From NCBI RefSeq assembly GCF_035969385.1, contig NZ_JAYKKJ010000004.1, positions 310,001 through 374,000 of the forward strand: a stretch of 64,000 nucleotides of DNA. Reading direction: 5' to 3'. Made by a program: the position numbers and the translations under genes. The DNA is from SELP01 sp035969385 (GTDB lineage: Bacteria; Pseudomonadota; Alphaproteobacteria; Rhodobacterales; Rhodobacteraceae). Shown here one piece after another: positions 32,553-40,277 of this stretch (positions are counted from its first letter, which is position 1; the number at the start of each line of letters is the position of its first letter). The notes under the pieces are model-generated. The model was not told where the DNA came from and did not search any database. It was given only the letters and a program-made list of their open reading frames with translations.

Positions 32553-32996
32553 ATGCCCGCGCATTCCGAAACGAAATTCCTGCCCTATGGGCCCGCGCAG
32601 ATGTATGATCTGGTGGGGGATGTGGCCTCCTATCCGAAGTTTCTGCCGTGGACGGCGGCTGCGCGTATCCGGTCGGTGACGGACTACGGCGATCACGCGG
32701 TAATGCTGGCCGACCTCGTGGTGTCCTTCAAGGTGTTCCGCGAAAGCTTTGGAAGCCGCGTGACCCTCTGGCCCGGCCAGCGGCGGATCGACACCGAATA
32801 TATAGACGGCCCGTTCAAATACCTGAATTCGACATGGACCTTCGCCGAGGCACCGGGCGGCTGCGAGGTCCACTTTTCGGTGGATTTCGAGTTTCGCAAT
32901 CGGCTGTTGCAGGGGGCCGCGGGGCTGTTCTTCAACGAAGCGATGCACCGGATCGTCGCCGCCTTCGAGGGCCGCGCGAAAGAGCTTTATGGGTGA
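32553..32996 (+). CDS. COQ10/RatA-like SRPBCC lipid-binding protein
   Basis: 147 aa from the ATG at 32553. The START/SRPBCC pattern is plain: YGPAQMYDLVGDVASYPKFLPW near the N-terminus, a strand-rich middle and a long C-terminal helix (NEAMHRIVAAFEGRAKELY). In bacteria and mitochondria this family (COQ10) binds ubiquinone and supports its delivery to the respiratory chain; older annotation as the RatA toxin is based on an E. coli homologue and is less likely. It is the first gene after hpt on the opposite strand and lies 54 bases upstream of the MmgE/PrpD gene. Confidence 0.85.
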   Translation: MPAHSETKFLPYGPAQMYDLVGDVASYPKFLPWTAAARIRSVTDYGDHAVMLADLVVSFKVFRESFGSRVTLWPGQRRIDTEYIDGPFKYLNSTWTFAEAPGGCEVHFSVDFEFRNRLLQGAAGLFFNEAMHRIVAAFEGRAKELYG

Positions 32997-33050
32997 TCCC
33001 CGCCTCTTGCGGCGGCGTGGATTGAGAATATCGTAGCGGGTCGGAAGGAT

Positions 33051-34340
33051 ATGCCCATGCCCCTCGAATCCCATCTATCCGAATTCACCCTTGCCCCCCT
33101 GACCGGAGCGAAGGACGCCCGCGCGATGATGCGCCTGTCCCTGTTTGACTGGGCCGCTTGCGGATTGGCGGGCGTGGCAGAGCCATTGGCGGCCATCCTG
33201 CGCGACAAGGCTTTGGCCGAGGGGGGCGCGGCGCAGGCAACGCTGTTCGGCGGCAGGCGCGTTCCGGCCCGCGCAGCGGCACAGGTCAATGGCGCGATCA
33301 GCCACGCGCTCGACTATGATGACACCCATTTTGCCCATATCGGCCATACCTCCGTCGGGGTGGTGCCCGCGGCGCTGGCCGTCGCGGAACGGGAAGGGGC
33401 GGATATGGCGGGTCTTGTGGACGCCGCGCTGATCGGGTCCGAGGGCGCGGTCAGGGTGGGGGTCTGGCTGGGCCGCAACCACTACGAGACCGGGTTTCAC
33501 CAGACCGCGACCGCCGGGGCTTTGGGCGCGACAATGGCGGCGGCGCGGCTGATCGGGCAGGTCAGGGCCGAGATGGCGCTAGGTCTCGCCTCGACCCGCG
33601 CAGCGGGACTGAAATCGCAGTTCGGCACAATGGGCAAACCGTGGAACGCGGGGCTTGCGGCGGAAACGGGGGTGGAATGCGCCACCCTTGCTGCACTTGG
33701 GTTCACGTCGAACCCGTCGGACATGTCAGGTGTGCAGGGGTTCGGCCCGACGCACCACGGCGCGGCAGAGGCAGAGGCGCTTGAAGGTCTTGGGCAAGAC
33801 TGGCTTTTCCCGCAGGTCAGCCACAAGTTCCACGCCTGTTGTCACGGGCTGCACGCCACGATCGAGGCGCTTGGATCGCTTGAGCTGACCGCCGCGCAGG
33901 TGGATCGGGTGGAGGTGCGCACCCATCCCCGCTGGCTGAAGGTCTGCAACAAACCTGCCCCGCAGACCGGGCTGGAGGCCAAGTTTTCCTATGCTCATGT
34001 GGTGGCGATGGTGCTGGCCGGGGTCGAAACCTCGGCGATCCGAAATTTCAGCGATGCCCTTGCCCAGCGCCCGGATCTTGTGGCGATCCGGGATCGGGTG
34101 ACCGTGGTGACCGACAGCACATTGTCGGAAATGCAGGCGGTCGTGACGGCGACCCTGACGGACGGCACGGCGCGGACCGCCCGGCACGATCTGGACGCCC
34201 CGATCAGCCTTGACGCGCGCGGCGACAAGCTGCGCCGCAAGGCGGCGGGCCTTTTGGGGGCGGAGCGGGCCGATGCGCTGTGGGCGGCGAGCATGGGCGA
34301 TGATCTTGCGGCGTTTGCAGGGCTGTTGGCGGGGGGCTGA
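33051..34340 (+). CDS. MmgE/PrpD family protein
   Basis: 429 aa, usual for the family. It begins with a helical segment (LFDWAACGLAGVAEPLAAIL), then NGAISHALDYDDTHFAHIGHTSVGVVPAALAVAE, the most conserved MmgE/PrpD stretch (Asp/His cluster), and later FHQTATAGALGATMAAARL and FHACCHGLHATIEAL. PrpD is 2-methylcitrate dehydratase; other members include cis-aconitate decarboxylase and isomerising enzymes. No prp genes are adjacent, so the substrate is open. ATG at 33057 is an equally possible start. An inverted-repeat element follows 13 bases after the stop. Confidence 0.88.
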   Translation: MPMPLESHLSEFTLAPLTGAKDARAMMRLSLFDWAACGLAGVAEPLAAILRDKALAEGGAAQATLFGGRRVPARAAAQVNGAISHALDYDDTHFAHIGHTSVGVVPAALAVAEREGADMAGLVDAALIGSEGAVRVGVWLGRNHYETGFHQTATAGALGATMAAARLIGQVRAEMALGLASTRAAGLKSQFGTMGKPWNAGLAAETGVECATLAALGFTSNPSDMSGVQGFGPTHHGAAEAEALEGLGQDWLFPQVSHKFHACCHGLHATIEALGSLELTAAQVDRVEVRTHPRWLKVCNKPAPQTGLEAKFSYAHVVAMVLAGVETSAIRNFSDALAQRPDLVAIRDRVTVVTDSTLSEMQAVVTATLTDGTARTARHDLDAPISLDARGDKLRRKAAGLLGAERADALWAASMGDDLAAFAGLLAGG

Positions 34341-34353
34341 TCTTGGTCCGAAA

Positions 34354-34484
34354 GGGCCGCGCCCGACCCTGGGTGGGCGCAAACGCCACTTGAGCTGTTT
34401 GCTGTCCTCAAAAAGATGTGGGGCCGATTTGCTTCTCGTTTCCGTGCAAATGCGCCCTCCCGGGGGGAGGGTCGGGCGCGGCCC
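34354..34484. repeat. 131-bp intergenic inverted-repeat element
   Basis: GGGCCGCGCCCGACCCT at 34354-34370 is the exact reverse complement of AGGGTCGGGCGCGGCCC at 34468-34484. The inner flanks continue the pairing imperfectly (34370-34385 with 34450-34467). The 240-base gap between the MmgE/PrpD and amt genes consists of this element and a terminator, with no ORF. Confidence 0.7.
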
Positions 34485-34531
34485 GGGTGTACCATCCGGG
34501 CCCAGAAAGTTGAGTGACCTGAGCAGACATG

Positions 34532-34565
34532 AAAACGGGGGCCGGTGTGGCCCCCGTCGTTTTTT
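34532..34565. terminator. Bidirectional terminator between the repeat element and amt
   Basis: ACGGGGGCC at 34535-34543 pairs with GGCCCCCGT at 34549-34557 around GGTGT. T-rich sequence follows on plus (CGTTTTTT) and TTTTC follows on minus. It closes the amt transcript 16 bases after its stop. Confidence 0.88.
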
Positions 34566-34580
34566 CCTTCCCGATTTGGA

Positions 34581-35759
34581 TCAGGAGTTGAAGTCGTAGG
34601 CCCGTTCGCCGTGCACCGTCAGGTCAAGCCCGTTGGTTTCGGTTTCCAGATCGACCCGCAGCGGGGTGATCGCCTTGACCACCAGAACCAGCACGACCGA
34701 CACCACGACAGTGAAGACACCGACGATGGCAAGGCTGCCTAGCTGCGCAGCCCAGCTGCCCGCGCCGAAGACGGCGATCATGATCGTGCCGAAGATGCCA
34801 CCGACACCGTGCACCGCGAAGACATCCAGCGTGTCGTCGATCTTCAGCCGGTCGCGGATCAGGTTCACCGCTTCCTGACACAGGATGCCCGCGACCGAAC
34901 CGATGATCAGCGCCGCGACCGGGCCGACAAAGCCCGAGGCCGGGGTGATCGAGGCAAGCCCGGCGATGGTCCCGGTGACAAGACCGACCAGAGAGGCGCG
35001 GCCGAACTTGATCTTTTCCCAAAGTGCCCAGGTCAGGGACGCAGCGGCGGCCGAGATATGGGTGACGGTCATCGCCATGGCCGCCCCGCCATCAGCAGCC
35101 AACTGCGACCCGCCATTGAAGCCGAACCAGCCGACCCACAACATCGCGGCCCCGATCATCACCATGCCGGGGTTATGCGGCGGGGTAGTGCGGTTTTTGC
35201 GCGGCCCAAGGAAGACGGCAATCACCAGCGCGGCCAGACCGGCGGTTTCATGGACGACGATCCCGCCCGCGAAATCCCGCACGCCAGTTTCCCCGAAGAT
35301 GCCGCCATCGGCAAGGAACCCGCCGCCCCAGATCCAATGGGCAACGGGCGCATAGCACAGCAGCATCCAAAGCGCCGAGAAGGTCAGGACAAAGCCGAAG
35401 CCGACCCGCTCTACATAGGCGCCGACGATCAGCGCCGGTGTGATGATGGCGAATGTCATCTGGAAGGCAAAGAACAGCACTTCGGGCAGGTTGCCCGACA
35501 CGGTGTCAGCATCGACCCCGTTCAGGAACATCTTGCCCAGCCCGCCCCAGATGGCGTTGCCGTCACCAAAGGCGATGGAATAGCCCGCGACCAGCCACAG
35601 GATGCTCATCAGACAGGCAATGGCGAAGACATGCATGAAGACGCTCAGCACGTTGCGCGCCCGCACAAGCCCGCCGTAGAACAGCGCCAGCCCCGGCAGT
35701 GTCATGAAGAGGACCAGCGCCGTTGCGACGATGATCCAGGCGGTATCCGCTCCGTTCAT
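34581..35759 (-). CDS. amt: Ammonium transporter
   Basis: 392 aa from the ATG at 35759 with AAGGAAGGGA upstream; a 34-residue longer frame lacks a site. Eleven spans are expected. The first is TAWIIVATALVLFMTLPGLALFYGGLVRARNVLSV, with the Amt signature GLALFYGGL. DFAGGIVVHETAGLAALVIA carries a pore His region, and GGVGGIFGTIMIAVFG-like VHGVGGIFGTIM holds the second pore His. It imports ammonium under nitrogen limitation. No glnK gene is beside it, unlike many bacteria. Its leader carries an NtrC-like dyad. Confidence 0.95.
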   Translation of the reverse strand: MNGADTAWIIVATALVLFMTLPGLALFYGGLVRARNVLSVFMHVFAIACLMSILWLVAGYSIAFGDGNAIWGGLGKMFLNGVDADTVSGNLPEVLFFAFQMTFAIITPALIVGAYVERVGFGFVLTFSALWMLLCYAPVAHWIWGGGFLADGGIFGETGVRDFAGGIVVHETAGLAALVIAVFLGPRKNRTTPPHNPGMVMIGAAMLWVGWFGFNGGSQLAADGGAAMAMTVTHISAAAASLTWALWEKIKFGRASLVGLVTGTIAGLASITPASGFVGPVAALIIGSVAGILCQEAVNLIRDRLKIDDTLDVFAVHGVGGIFGTIMIAVFGAGSWAAQLGSLAIVGVFTVVVSVVLVLVVKAITPLRVDLETETNGLDLTVHGERAYDFNS

Positions 35760-35842
35760 TTCCCTTCCTTTCCCGTATTTGGGTGTTTTGCGGGCAAGAA
35801 ACGGGATGCGGCCGCCAAATAAAGCGGCAAAGGTCGGCGGGG

Positions 35843-35888
35843 TTGCAGAAAAACCGGGCAAAACCGGAACTGCCCGAATTTTGGGCAG
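35843..35888 (-). promoter_or_regulatory. NtrC-like dyad and shared 11-mer in the amt leader
   Basis: A 19-bp inverted repeat CTGCCCGAATTTTGGGCAG at 35870-35888 contains TGC-N11-GCA, the spacing of the enteric NtrC site. An upstream GGGCA at 35856-35860 could also pair with TGCCC at 35871-35875, giving two exclusive hairpins. TTGCAGAAAAA at 35843-35853 differs by one base from an 11-mer found twice ahead of dusB-ntrBC. Confidence 0.4.
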
Positions 35889-35929
35889 ATTGCGGGGGTG
35901 TCGCCCATGAGGCGGGCAGGGCGTGATTT

Positions 35930-36397
35930 CTAGGACAGGGCGCCCAGTAGCAGGGCCAGCGCATGATCGACGGTCGCCGCGCGCACCTGATCCCGGCCAA
36001 TGGCCCCGAATTCGACCGTCTCTGTGACAGTGCCGGACGGGCTGGCAAGACCAAAGCAGACCCGCCCCTCGGGCTTGTGTTCCGATCCGCCCGGGCCGGC
36101 AATTCCGGTGACGGACACGGTCAGTGCCGCCTTGGACCGCGCCAAGGCCCCGTCCGCCATTTCGCGGGCGATTTCCTCGGACACGGCGCCGAACTGGTCG
36201 AGCGTTTCCGGGCGGATGCCCAGCATCTCGATCTTGGCGGCGTTGGAATAGGTCACGAACCCCCGGTCGACCACATCGGACGAGCCCGGAACGGCCGTCA
36301 GCGCCCCGGCAATCAGCCCGCCAGTGCAGCTTTCGGCGGTGGCTATCATCAGGCCGCGGGCGCGGGCGGCGTCCAGAACCTTGGCCGCGTCGGTCAT
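35930..36397 (-). CDS. CinA C-terminal domain protein (PncC-like NMN amidohydrolase)
   Basis: 155 aa, only the C-terminal CinA domain, without the N-terminal MoaB-like part. Motifs: LMIATAESCTGGLIAGALTAVPGSSDVV, where the ESCTGG Ser region is the active site, and TGIAGPGGSEHKPEGRVCFG. The stand-alone form deamidates nicotinamide mononucleotide to NaMN in NAD recycling in E. coli (PncC). The start ATG overlaps the upstream pgpA stop as ATGA, so it is translationally coupled to pgpA and ispDF. The longer frame is a pgpA shadow. Confidence 0.87.
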   Translation of the reverse strand: MTDAAKVLDAARARGLMIATAESCTGGLIAGALTAVPGSSDVVDRGFVTYSNAAKIEMLGIRPETLDQFGAVSEEIAREMADGALARSKAALTVSVTGIAGPGGSEHKPEGRVCFGLASPSGTVTETVEFGAIGRDQVRAATVDHALALLLGALS

Positions 36398-36885
36398 CGC
36401 ATCAACAGCCCGTGCGACAGTGCCGCCAGCCCAATGGTCACAATGGCGGCGAAGACCCCCGCGATCACGTCGTCCAGCATCACGCCCAGAGCATCGCCGC
36501 GCCGGTCGGCCCAGCCTACGGGGCCGGGTTTCCAGATATCGAACAGCCGGAACAGGACAAATGCCGCGATCCAGCCGGGGTAGAGCGCCAGAAGGTCCAC
36601 GTTCATCATGCCCGCGCCGTAGATCACGGGCAGCAGGGCGATCCACTGGCCCGCGACCTCGTCAATCACGATCTCGGACGGGTCGTGGTCGTCCTTGCCG
36701 GCGGTTTCTGCCTGCGTGGCCCAGACCCCCGCGACGAACACCGCGACAGTCGCGGCAAGGAACCCCCAGACCCCGAACAGGGTTGCCACGGCCCAGCCGA
36801 CCGGCAGGGCGGCAAGCGACCCCCAGGTGCCCGGTGCGGGCCGCAGATAACCGGCATAGAAGAAGGTCGCGATGATCCGGGTCAT
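36394..36885 (-). CDS. pgpA: Phosphatidylglycerophosphatase A
   Basis: 163 aa. The PgpA signature is present: GYLRPAPGTWGSLAALPVGW near the N-terminus, DPSEIVIDEVAGQWIALL with the acidic catalytic cluster, and four or so hydrophobic spans including DIWKPGPVGWADRRGDALGVMLDDVIAGV (the second conserved acidic block). It dephosphorylates phosphatidylglycerophosphate to phosphatidylglycerol in the inner membrane. It is coupled by ATGA overlaps to ispDF upstream and to the CinA-type gene downstream. Confidence 0.93.
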   Translation of the reverse strand: MTRIIATFFYAGYLRPAPGTWGSLAALPVGWAVATLFGVWGFLAATVAVFVAGVWATQAETAGKDDHDPSEIVIDEVAGQWIALLPVIYGAGMMNVDLLALYPGWIAAFVLFRLFDIWKPGPVGWADRRGDALGVMLDDVIAGVFAAIVTIGLAALSHGLLMR

Positions 36886-38012
36886 GTCTTCACCAATGTT
36901 GCGGTTGCGATGGCGGCGATCCCCTCGCCTCGGCCGGTAAACCCCAGCTTCTCGGATGTCGTGGCCTTGACGCTGATCCGGTCCGGGGTCAGTCCCATGA
37001 TCTGGGCCATTTCCTGTTTCATGGCAAGGGCATGGGGGCCGATCTTGGGGAATTCACAGATCAGGGTGCAATCGGCATGGGTGATCGCAAATCCCCGGTC
37101 CCGCGCAAGGGCGCAGGCGTGTTCAAGAAAGATATAGCTGGCCGCGCCCTTCCATTGCGGGTCGGAGGGCGGGAAGTGCTGGCCGATGTCCCCGTCGCCC
37201 AGCGCGCCGTAGATCGCATCGGTCACCGCATGCATCCCGACATCCGCGTCGGAATGCCCCTTCAGCCCGTGGTCATGTGGAATATCGACGCCGCAGAGCG
37301 TGACATGGTCGCCGGGCCCGAAGGCGTGCACGTCGAACCCGTTGCCGGTGCGTATATCCATTGTTTGCCCCAATATGGCCTCGGCCCGCGCGAAATCGGC
37401 GGGGGTGGTGATTTTCAGGTTGCGTTCATCGCCCTCGACAATGCGGACGGGGATGCCGGCGGCGCGGGCGACGGCGACGTCATCGGTGGCGCTGCCGTCC
37501 TGCGCGGCAAGAGCGGCGCGGAACGGCGCAAGGTGGAATCCCTGCGGGGTCTGCGCCCGGTAAAGGCCGCTGCGATCCTGTATCCCCGCGACCGAAGCCC
37601 CGGCCCCGGACCAGAGCGTGTCGGTCACCGGCAGGGCAGGGGCCGCGCCCGGCCCGTCGTCCAGAGCGTCCAGCACCCTGTCGATCACCACGGGCGGAAG
37701 GCAGCAGCGGGCGGCATCGTGGATCAGCACGCGGTCGGCCTCTGTCTGGGCCAGCCCGGCCTTGACCGAAAGGGACCGGGTCGCCCCGCCGATCGCGATT
37801 TTCGCCCGCGCCCTCAGGTCCAGCCGTTCGGCCCAACCCATGTCATCGGCTGAGATCACCAGCACGATCTCATCCACGCGCGGATGCGCCTCGAAGACCC
37901 CCAGCGTATGTTCGACGACCGTGCGGCCAGCCACGGCGCGCCACTGCTTTGGCGGGCCGTCTCCCGCCCGGGTGCCACGCCCGGCGGCGACGATGATGGC
38001 GGCTGTGGTCAT
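36882..38012 (-). CDS. ispDF: Bifunctional IspD/IspF (MEP pathway)
   Basis: 376 aa fusion. IspD (about residues 1-215) starts with AAIIVAAGRGTRAGDGPPKQW, the CTP-binding loop, and includes VLIHDAARCCLPP. IspF (from about residue 219) starts with IRTGNGFDVHAFGPGDHVTLCG and has the metal ligands in GFDVHAF and GHSDADVGMHAVTDA. The two domains catalyse the CTP-dependent and the cyclising steps toward isoprenoids. The gene fusion is common in alphaproteobacteria. It is divergent from dusB across 190 bases and heads a coupled unit with pgpA and the CinA-type gene. Confidence 0.95.
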   Translation of the reverse strand: MTTAAIIVAAGRGTRAGDGPPKQWRAVAGRTVVEHTLGVFEAHPRVDEIVLVISADDMGWAERLDLRARAKIAIGGATRSLSVKAGLAQTEADRVLIHDAARCCLPPVVIDRVLDALDDGPGAAPALPVTDTLWSGAGASVAGIQDRSGLYRAQTPQGFHLAPFRAALAAQDGSATDDVAVARAAGIPVRIVEGDERNLKITTPADFARAEAILGQTMDIRTGNGFDVHAFGPGDHVTLCGVDIPHDHGLKGHSDADVGMHAVTDAIYGALGDGDIGQHFPPSDPQWKGAASYIFLEHACALARDRGFAITHADCTLICEFPKIGPHALAMKQEMAQIMGLTPDRISVKATTSEKLGFTGRGEGIAAIATATLVKT

Positions 38013-38089
38013 TGTGGTCCGTCGATTGCCTTTACCCCGTTCCTAGGGCCAAGGGGCAGGCGGCGCAAATGGCGAATTGTCGGGCCAAT

Positions 38090-38129
38090 TTGCACAAAAA
38101 ATAGGCGAGCCGTGATTATTGCACAAAAA
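38090..38129 (+). promoter_or_regulatory. Direct 11-mer repeats ahead of dusB-ntrBC
   Basis: TTGCACAAAAA occurs at 38090-38100 and again at 38119-38129, a 29-base period, 74-113 bases before the dusB start. The first overlaps an imperfect inverted repeat (GCAAATGGC at 38075-38083 with GCCAATTTGC at 38084-38093 region). TGCAC is also the half-site of enteric NtrC boxes. Confidence 0.4.
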
Positions 38130-38202
38130 TTCACGCCCATTTCGTTGTCTTGCCCGCTGCGCCCGCGTATTTCAGGGGCGAAATAGCTGAAAAGACCCTG
38201 CC

Positions 38203-39195
38203 TTGACCGACGCCGTGATTCCCCTTGGCCCCCTGACGCTGACGCCGCCCGTCGCGCTGGCCCCGCTTGCGGGGGTCACGGACCTGCCGTTCCGGCAATT
38301 GGTCAGCCGCTTTGGCGCGGGCTGGGTGGTGTCGGAAATGGTGGCCAGCCAGGAAATGGTACAGGCAAAACCCGGGGTGCGGGAACGGGCCGAACTGGGG
38401 TTCGATCAGCAGAACACCGCCGTGCAACTGGCCGGACGCGAGGCCACCTGGATGGCCGAGGCGGCCCGGATCGTCGAGGCCAATGGCGCAAGTTTTATCG
38501 ACATCAACATGGGTTGCCCGGCAAAGAAGGTGACCAACGGATATTCCGGGTCGGCCCTGATGAAGGACCTTGACCATGCGCTGACCCTGATCGAGGCGGT
38601 GGTCGGCGCGGTCAGCATCCCGGTCACGCTGAAAACCCGGCTTGGCTGGGACGATGCCCTGATGAACGCCGCCGATCTGGCCCGCCGGGCCGAGGCCGCG
38701 GGGATTTCGATGATCACCATTCACGGCCGCACCCGCTGCCAATTCTACAAGGGCCACGCCGATTGGGCCGCGATCCGGGCCGTGCGCGAGGCGGTGACCA
38801 TTCCGGTGATCGCCAATGGCGACATCGTGGACAGCGGGTCCGCGGGCGAGGCGCTGCGGGCCTCGGGCGCGGACGGGGTAATGATCGGGCGCGGGGCGCA
38901 GGGGCGGCCATGGCTGCTGGCGCAGGTGGCGCATGACCTGTTCGACGGCCCGGCGCCCCGGATCCCGGCGCCGGCCGACTTTGCCGACATGGTCTGTGGC
39001 CATTACGAGGCCTCGGTCGCCTTCTACGGTGTGGAACTGGGGACCAAGGTCATTCGCAAACACCTTGGCTGGTACATGGACGACGCAGGCACACCGGCAC
39101 CGCTGCGCAAGGCGGTATTGACCGAAGCCGATCCGGCGCGGGTCTTGCGCCTGTTGCCGGGGGCGCTGGAAGCTTGGGAAAGGGCGGCGGCATGA
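38203..39195 (+). CDS. dusB: tRNA dihydrouridine synthase DusB (NifR3)
   Basis: 330 aa. FMN-barrel Dus motifs: LAPLAGVTDLPFRQLVSRFGAGW near the N-terminus, the catalytic Cys105 in DINMGCPAKKV, and IHGRTRCQFYKGHADW plus IANGDIVDSGSA later. It reduces uridines in the D-loop of tRNA. In Rhodobacter the gene is called nifR3 and precedes ntrBC, as here. No ATG fits: the frame begins with TTG at 38203, or GTG at 38215, so the start is uncertain by a few codons. The stop overlaps the ntrB start as ATGA. Confidence 0.93.
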   Translation: MTDAVIPLGPLTLTPPVALAPLAGVTDLPFRQLVSRFGAGWVVSEMVASQEMVQAKPGVRERAELGFDQQNTAVQLAGREATWMAEAARIVEANGASFIDINMGCPAKKVTNGYSGSALMKDLDHALTLIEAVVGAVSIPVTLKTRLGWDDALMNAADLARRAEAAGISMITIHGRTRCQFYKGHADWAAIRAVREAVTIPVIANGDIVDSGSAGEALRASGADGVMIGRGAQGRPWLLAQVAHDLFDGPAPRIPAPADFADMVCGHYEASVAFYGVELGTKVIRKHLGWYMDDAGTPAPLRKAVLTEADPARVLRLLPGALEAWERAAA

Positions 39196-40277
39196 TCGTT
39201 GACAACGCGCTGTGGAATTCGCTTCCGGTGCCTGCGCTGCTTTTGGGGCCGGACGACGTCATCGTCGATTCCAACCCGGCGGCGGAAAGCTTTCTGAACC
39301 TTTCGGCAAAGTCCCTTGTCGGGTCGAACATCTGGGAAAAGGTGATGATCGACGCGCCGCTGGAGGAACCCTATGCCCGGGCGCGGGATTTCAGTTCGTC
39401 GCTCTTTGTCAACGATGTCGATGTCGGCTCGGGCGAACGCGCGCCCATGCAATGCAACATCCAGTTCGCGCCCTTGCAGGGGCAGGACGGGGTCATGCTG
39501 ATGATGATCTCTCCGCGCGAAATCGCCAGCCGGATGACCCAGAACAGCCATTCGGGCAAGGCCGCGAAATCGGCCATCGGCATGGCCGAGATGCTGGCCC
39601 ATGAGATTAAGAACCCTCTGGCGGGGATCACCGGCGCTGCGCAGCTTCTGTCGATGGGCCTGCCCACCGAAGATCAGGAAATGACCGACCTGATCGTCGA
39701 TGAATGCCGCCGGATCGTGAAGCTGTTGGAGCAGGTGGAACAGTTCGGCAACCTGCGCCCGCCCTTGTTGAAACCGGTGAATATTCACGACGTGCTGGAC
39801 CGGGCGCGGCAGTCGGCCTCGGTCGGGGTGGCGGCGCATATGATGTTCATCGAGGACTATGACCCCTCGTTGCCGCATACGCTGGCGGATGCGGACCAGT
39901 TGCTTCAGGTGGTTCTGAACCTGATCAAGAACGCGGCAGAGGCGGGCGGCCCGGGCGGGTCGATCCGGCTGCGCACCTTCTATGATGCCTCGCTGCGGGT
40001 GCGCCGGATGGATGGCACCCACGCGCGGCTGCCGCTGCAGATTGAAGTGGTGGACGACGGGCCGGGCCTGCCCCCCGATATCGCCGCTGATGTGTTCGAA
40101 CCCTTCGTCTCGGGCCGCGAGAACGGAACCGGGCTGGGGCTGGCGCTGGTGTCGAAACTGGTGGGCGACGTCGGCGGCTGGATCTCGGTGGAGTCGGTCC
40201 CCGGCAAGACCGTGTTCCGCATTTCGCTGCCGCTGGCCCCGAAGGAAACCAATGAAGACGGGAAGGAAGACAGCTGA
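39192..40277 (+). CDS. ntrB: Nitrogen-sensing histidine kinase NtrB
   Basis: 361 aa from the ATG that overlaps the dusB stop. An N-terminal PAS domain (about 8-110) begins WNSLPVPALLLGPDDVIVDSN. The H-box is AHEIKNPLAGITGAAQLL with phosphorylated His137. N (NLIKNAAEAGG), G1 (VVDDGPGLP) and G2 (GTGLGLAL) boxes form the ATPase. No membrane spans, as normal for NtrB. Under nitrogen excess the PII protein turns it into a phosphatase; under limitation it phosphorylates NtrC. Coupled to ntrC by a TGATG overlap. Confidence 0.95.
   Translation: MIVDNALWNSLPVPALLLGPDDVIVDSNPAAESFLNLSAKSLVGSNIWEKVMIDAPLEEPYARARDFSSSLFVNDVDVGSGERAPMQCNIQFAPLQGQDGVMLMMISPREIASRMTQNSHSGKAAKSAIGMAEMLAHEIKNPLAGITGAAQLLSMGLPTEDQEMTDLIVDECRRIVKLLEQVEQFGNLRPPLLKPVNIHDVLDRARQSASVGVAAHMMFIEDYDPSLPHTLADADQLLQVVLNLIKNAAEAGGPGGSIRLRTFYDASLRVRRMDGTHARLPLQIEVVDDGPGLPPDIAADVFEPFVSGRENGTGLGLALVSKLVGDVGGWISVESVPGKTVFRISLPLAPKETNEDGKEDS

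Noticed and set aside
35760..35929. Sigma-54 promoter (TGGCAC-N5-TTGC) ahead of amt
   Set aside because: No sequence with both GG and GC elements at the right spacing was found on the minus strand.
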